A stretch of 16,107 nt of DNA, taken from positions 1 through 16,107 of the forward strand of contig CAKURR010000031.1 of NCBI GenBank assembly GCA_934675735.1, read 5' to 3'. This stretch comes from an uncultured Clostridia bacterium. Its GTDB lineage: Bacteria; Bacillota; Clostridia; Christensenellales; Aristaeellaceae. The position numbers were made by a program, and so were the translations under genes. The notes under the pieces were generated by a model that was not told where the DNA came from, did not search any database, and was given only the letters and a program-made list of their open reading frames with translations. Position 1 is the stretch's first letter; every line of letters begins with the position of its first letter. Below are positions 14,365 to 16,107 of this stretch, in pieces.

Positions 14365-14723
14365 AATACGACGATATGCTCGATTTGCCCTATCCGCCCG
14401 CTTCCGGAAGGCCGAGGATGAAACGGGCGGAACGCGCGGCGCAGTTTTCCCCATTCGCCGCGCTGACGGGCCTTGACAACGTGGTCAAAGAGACGGAGAA
14501 AACGGTTGGCGACGAGGTGCTGAGCGCCGAATGCGTGACGGCCTACCACGCGATGCGGTTTGGAGACGTTGAAGTGGGAAAGATGGAGTGGGGGACGGAC
14601 ATCGAGTCGGAACTGCTCGGATTGCTGAAGGGGCGGCCGGAAGGATATTTGCTTTGCGAGATACAGCAAAACCATGCCGTCCCGGGGACGGCGGATTTCT
14701 GCCGAAGAGGGCATATCGCTTGA
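14361..14723 (+). CDS. YolD-like family protein with atypical C-terminus
   Basis: This 120-residue protein is translationally coupled to the polymerase: GTG 14361 overlaps the polymerase stop, and GGAGG at 14347-14351 lies 9 bases upstream. The N-terminal part shows the YolD-like pattern YDDMLDLPYPP, RPRMKRAERAAQFSPFAALTG and VKET (residues 3-45). YolD-like genes commonly sit next to Y-family polymerase genes in Bacillota, and the proteins are thought to act with them; no enzyme activity is known to me. After residue 50 the sequence does not look like the usual YolD C-terminus, and the last codons lie in the stem of the following terminator. A frameshift or replaced tail is possible; the other frames offer no better tail. 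Confidence 0.75.
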   Translation: MKYDDMLDLPYPPASGRPRMKRAERAAQFSPFAALTGLDNVVKETEKTVGDEVLSAECVTAYHAMRFGDVEVGKMEWGTDIESELLGLLKGRPEGYLLCEIQQNHAVPGTADFCRRGHIA

Positions 14724-14738
14724 TATGGCCCTCTTTTT
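14706..14738 (+). terminator. Rho-independent terminator after the YolD-like gene
   Basis: Twelve base pairs with one bulged G (14706-14717 with 14722-14734) close a GCTT loop and run into five T (14734-14738). The 5' arm and loop encode the last residues of the YolD-like frame. A second GC-rich palindrome (CCGTCCCGGGGACGG) lies just before, at about 14677-14691. Confidence 0.85.
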
Positions 14739-14751
14739 GAAGTAACAATGG

Positions 14752-15262
14752 ATGCAGCCGGATGACATGCTTCTGTGGTGGGGCCGAAATGCGCCGAGCG
14801 TTTTTGCCGGCCTGATGAAAATCATCTGCGGCGTAAAGCTTGAAAATGAAAGCCATGACATTCAGGATGCTTTTGAATATTTTGTCGCGGACGGCCAACG
14901 GGCAAGAGGCGGTGTTTATCAGCTGGCGCAGGCGAGACGGATTCCGCTTCAAACGCCGCCCCATGTGGCGTTTAACGATGTGCGGATGATGCAGGCGCTT
15001 TTGAAGAACGTGGATTTCAAGCCGGAATGGGTGAACATGCCGATTCCGCCCATGAAGAAAGAAAAACAGTGCGGACGAGCCGATTTCTGTTTCAGGTGGA
15101 CATGGGAACGCTGCTGACGCATGTCGGCGGATGCGAAAAGCTGAACCCCGAGGCGGAGATAGTTGGCTGCGACAGTTTGGAAGGGTGTCTCAAGCGTCAT
15201 GCGAAGCCATGTCCGGCATGCTGCAAGCTCGTTTGGAAGCAGAAAATCATAGAAAGAAAAGG
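14752..15262 (+). pseudogene. Truncated, frameshifted DEDDh 3'-5' exonuclease-like gene with a Cys-rich tail
   Basis: The first frame (14752 to about 15066) resembles the C-terminal half of clostridial DEDDh (KapD/ERI1-like) exonucleases. It has LWWGRNAPSVF, HDIQDAFEYFVADGQ and GVYQLAQARRIPL, then PPHVAFNDVRMM, whose His-x4-Asp matches the last DEDDh motif. The N-terminal half with the Asp-x-Glu motif is absent. At a run of five A (15062-15066) the frame breaks. Adding one A continues it as KTVRTSRFLFQVDMGTLLTHVGG, followed by a Cys-rich stretch ending in KPCPACCKLVW, which reads like the natural tail. No ribosome binding site or promoter precedes it; a terminator does. The frame then runs into the IS256-type element near 15262. 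Homology is by eye, so the family is moderately sure and the decay is clear. Confidence 0.55.
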
Positions 15263-15321
15263 TCTATCCCGAATTTTGTGTAAACGTTCTCCGCGAGTGT
15301 AAACAGCAGAAACTGGTATGA

Positions 15322-15352
15322 GGCGGTAGCGGTCTGACCGATACCGCCTTTT
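15322..15352 (+). terminator. Terminator-like hairpin inside the IS end
   Basis: A 12-bp stem with one mismatch (15322-15333 with 15337-15348) and a CTG loop is followed by TTTT (15349-15352). It faces rightward and would stop host transcripts entering the element against its transposase gene. Confidence 0.6.
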
Positions 15353-15377
15353 CTCTACCATAACGCCGACGGAACCG

Positions 15378-15428
15378 GATGTCAAGGGCGGCGAAGCCGG
15401 GCTGCTTGCAGCCTTTTCCCTTGACGTC
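15378..15428. repeat. Nested inverted repeat between transposase stop and IS end
   Basis: GATGTCAAGGG (15378-15388) pairs with CCCTTGACGTC (15418-15428) with one G-T. Inside lies a perfect GGCTGC-TT-GCAGCC hairpin (15400-15413). Its role is unknown; it may be a structural part of the IS terminus or a relic of another insertion. Confidence 0.6.
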
Positions 15429-15442
15429 TGGATACGGCGGTG

Positions 15443-16107
15443 TTATTCGGGTATGCGCTCGGCGAAGTAAATCGACAGCTGCGCGTGGATCATGCTCCAG
15501 TTCCGCTTTGGTTGAAAATGCGTCCAGTGCGTCCAGAGCTGCAGGCTCGTCAACGGCAGCATAGACGCTTCTCAAGTCCGCCATTAGCGCCTTGATGTCC
15601 TTGTAGGATACGTATTTGCTCGAATTACGCAGCTGATGGATGATGCAATTCTGGATTTCCGTCTTGGGAAATACAGCCCCAATCGCCGCAGAGAATCCCG
15701 TCAGATTATCCGTGCAGGCGATGAAAATGTCCTCCACGCCTCGGTTTTTCAGCCCGTTGAGTACCGTTGCCCAGTACTTGGCACTTTCGTTTTCCCCTAC
15801 CCACATCCCCAGCACGTCTTTTTTACCGTCCAAATTGATACCCAAGGCGATATAAACTGCCTTTTTCACGATCTGTCCTTCGCTGCGGACGTGGTAGTGG
15901 ATGGCGTCCAGAAAGACCACAGCGTAGACCGCCTCCAGGGGACGCTGCTGCCATTCCTTGGCAATGGGGAGAATCTTATCCGTGATCCGGCTGATGGTGG
16001 TATCTGATACCTCTATGCCGTAGATGTCCTGGATGTGCGCCTCGATATCCCCTGTAGTCATGCCTTTGGCATACATGGAGAGAATCTTTTCCTCAATGTC
16101 CCGGCTT
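15443..16107 (-). pseudogene. IS256-family transposase, partial at the window edge, broken by an internal deletion
   Basis: The frame is open from the window edge (SRDIEEKILSMYAKGMTTGDIEAHI...). It shows two residues of the DDE triad, in VVFLDAIHYHVR and CTDNLTGF, plus QNCIIHQLRNSSKYVSYKD, all typical of the family. After DALDAFSTK (near 15507) the reading frame no longer matches. In the next frame, the normal C-terminus RNWSMIHAQLSIYFAERIPE follows at once, ending at TAA (15443-15445). About 110 codons are therefore missing, including the part with YTTNxIEG that supplies the third acidic residue, and the two parts are out of frame. The 5' end lies outside the window. The protein cannot be an active transposase; the element could move only with help from an intact relative. 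Confidence 0.85.

Larger units (their letters stand above)
15261..16107 (-). mobile_element. IS256-family insertion sequence, internally deleted, runs off the right edge
   Basis: The element is marked by a Mutator-type (IS256 family) transposase on the minus strand. One end falls at about 15261-15285, where TATCCCGAATTTTGTGTAAAC resembles the terminal inverted repeats of many IS256 elements (on the other strand, GTTTACACAAAATTCGGGATA). The other end is outside the window, so the inverted repeat partner and the 8-9 bp target duplication cannot be checked. Between the transposase stop and the end lie about 180 bases with two hairpins. The insertion abuts the exonuclease-like remnant. Confidence 0.8.

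Noticed and set aside
12661..14454. A 597-codon open frame on the minus strand opposite the Y-family polymerase
   Set aside because: The plus strand carries unmistakable polymerase motifs, and the minus translation is low-complexity Arg/His-rich sequence without a start signal.
15055..15072. Programmed -1 frameshift at the A5 run in the exonuclease-like gene
   Set aside because: A slip on AAA is conceivable, but the gene lacks its N-terminal half, promoter and ribosome binding site, so simple decay or a one-base error explains it better.

Overview
The window looks like chromosome from a moderately GC-rich anaerobe of the Clostridia (Bacillota). This rests on gene content (a DUF5685-type protein beside a DnaJ protein, a Y-family polymerase with a YolD-like partner, a stand-alone FakA-type domain, an ACT-domain threonine ammonia-lyase), on strong AGGAGG-type ribosome binding sites, and on sigma-A-like promoters. 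The placement is an inference, and no genus can be named from the sequence alone.

Layout, left to right. Positions 1-155 hold a 5S rRNA-like sequence whose helix IV is extended by a long hairpin and whose 5' half is badly diverged. A short minus-strand gene (365-709) encodes an orphan histidine-phosphotransfer (HPt) protein with its own promoter, divergent from a three-gene zinc uptake operon (940-3493: lipoprotein, ATPase, permease, coupled by ATGA overlaps). A second operon (3605-5178) carries the DUF5685 and DnaJ/TPR genes and ends in a strong terminator. A third (5303-6340) carries a TrmH/SpoU rRNA methyltransferase and the small FakA-like protein. After a short stretch of stacked hairpins comes threonine ammonia-lyase (6551-7747). 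It converges on the eroded remains of a secondary alcohol dehydrogenase on the minus strand (7839-8089).

A regulatory region with a near-consensus promoter then drives a monotopic sugar-phosphate transferase (8574-9335), which starts lipid-linked glycan synthesis. Next is the most unusual gene of the window: a 1038-residue secreted protein (9523-12639) built of ten tandem Cys/His repeats, a Pro/Thr linker and an unassigned C-terminal domain. It is followed by a Y-family DNA polymerase and its YolD-like partner (12862-14723).

The right end is decayed. A truncated, frameshifted DEDDh exonuclease-like gene (14752-15262) runs into an IS256-family element that extends past the window edge. The transposase of that element has lost its last catalytic residue through an internal deletion.

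The genes are mostly housekeeping units with separate promoters and terminators, not one pathway. Metal handling recurs: a zinc importer whose ATPase has a His/Cys-rich head, and a secreted protein that could bind many metal ions. A functional link between the two is only a hypothesis. The best candidate for something undescribed is the Cys/His repeat protein, followed by the expanded 5S-like sequence.
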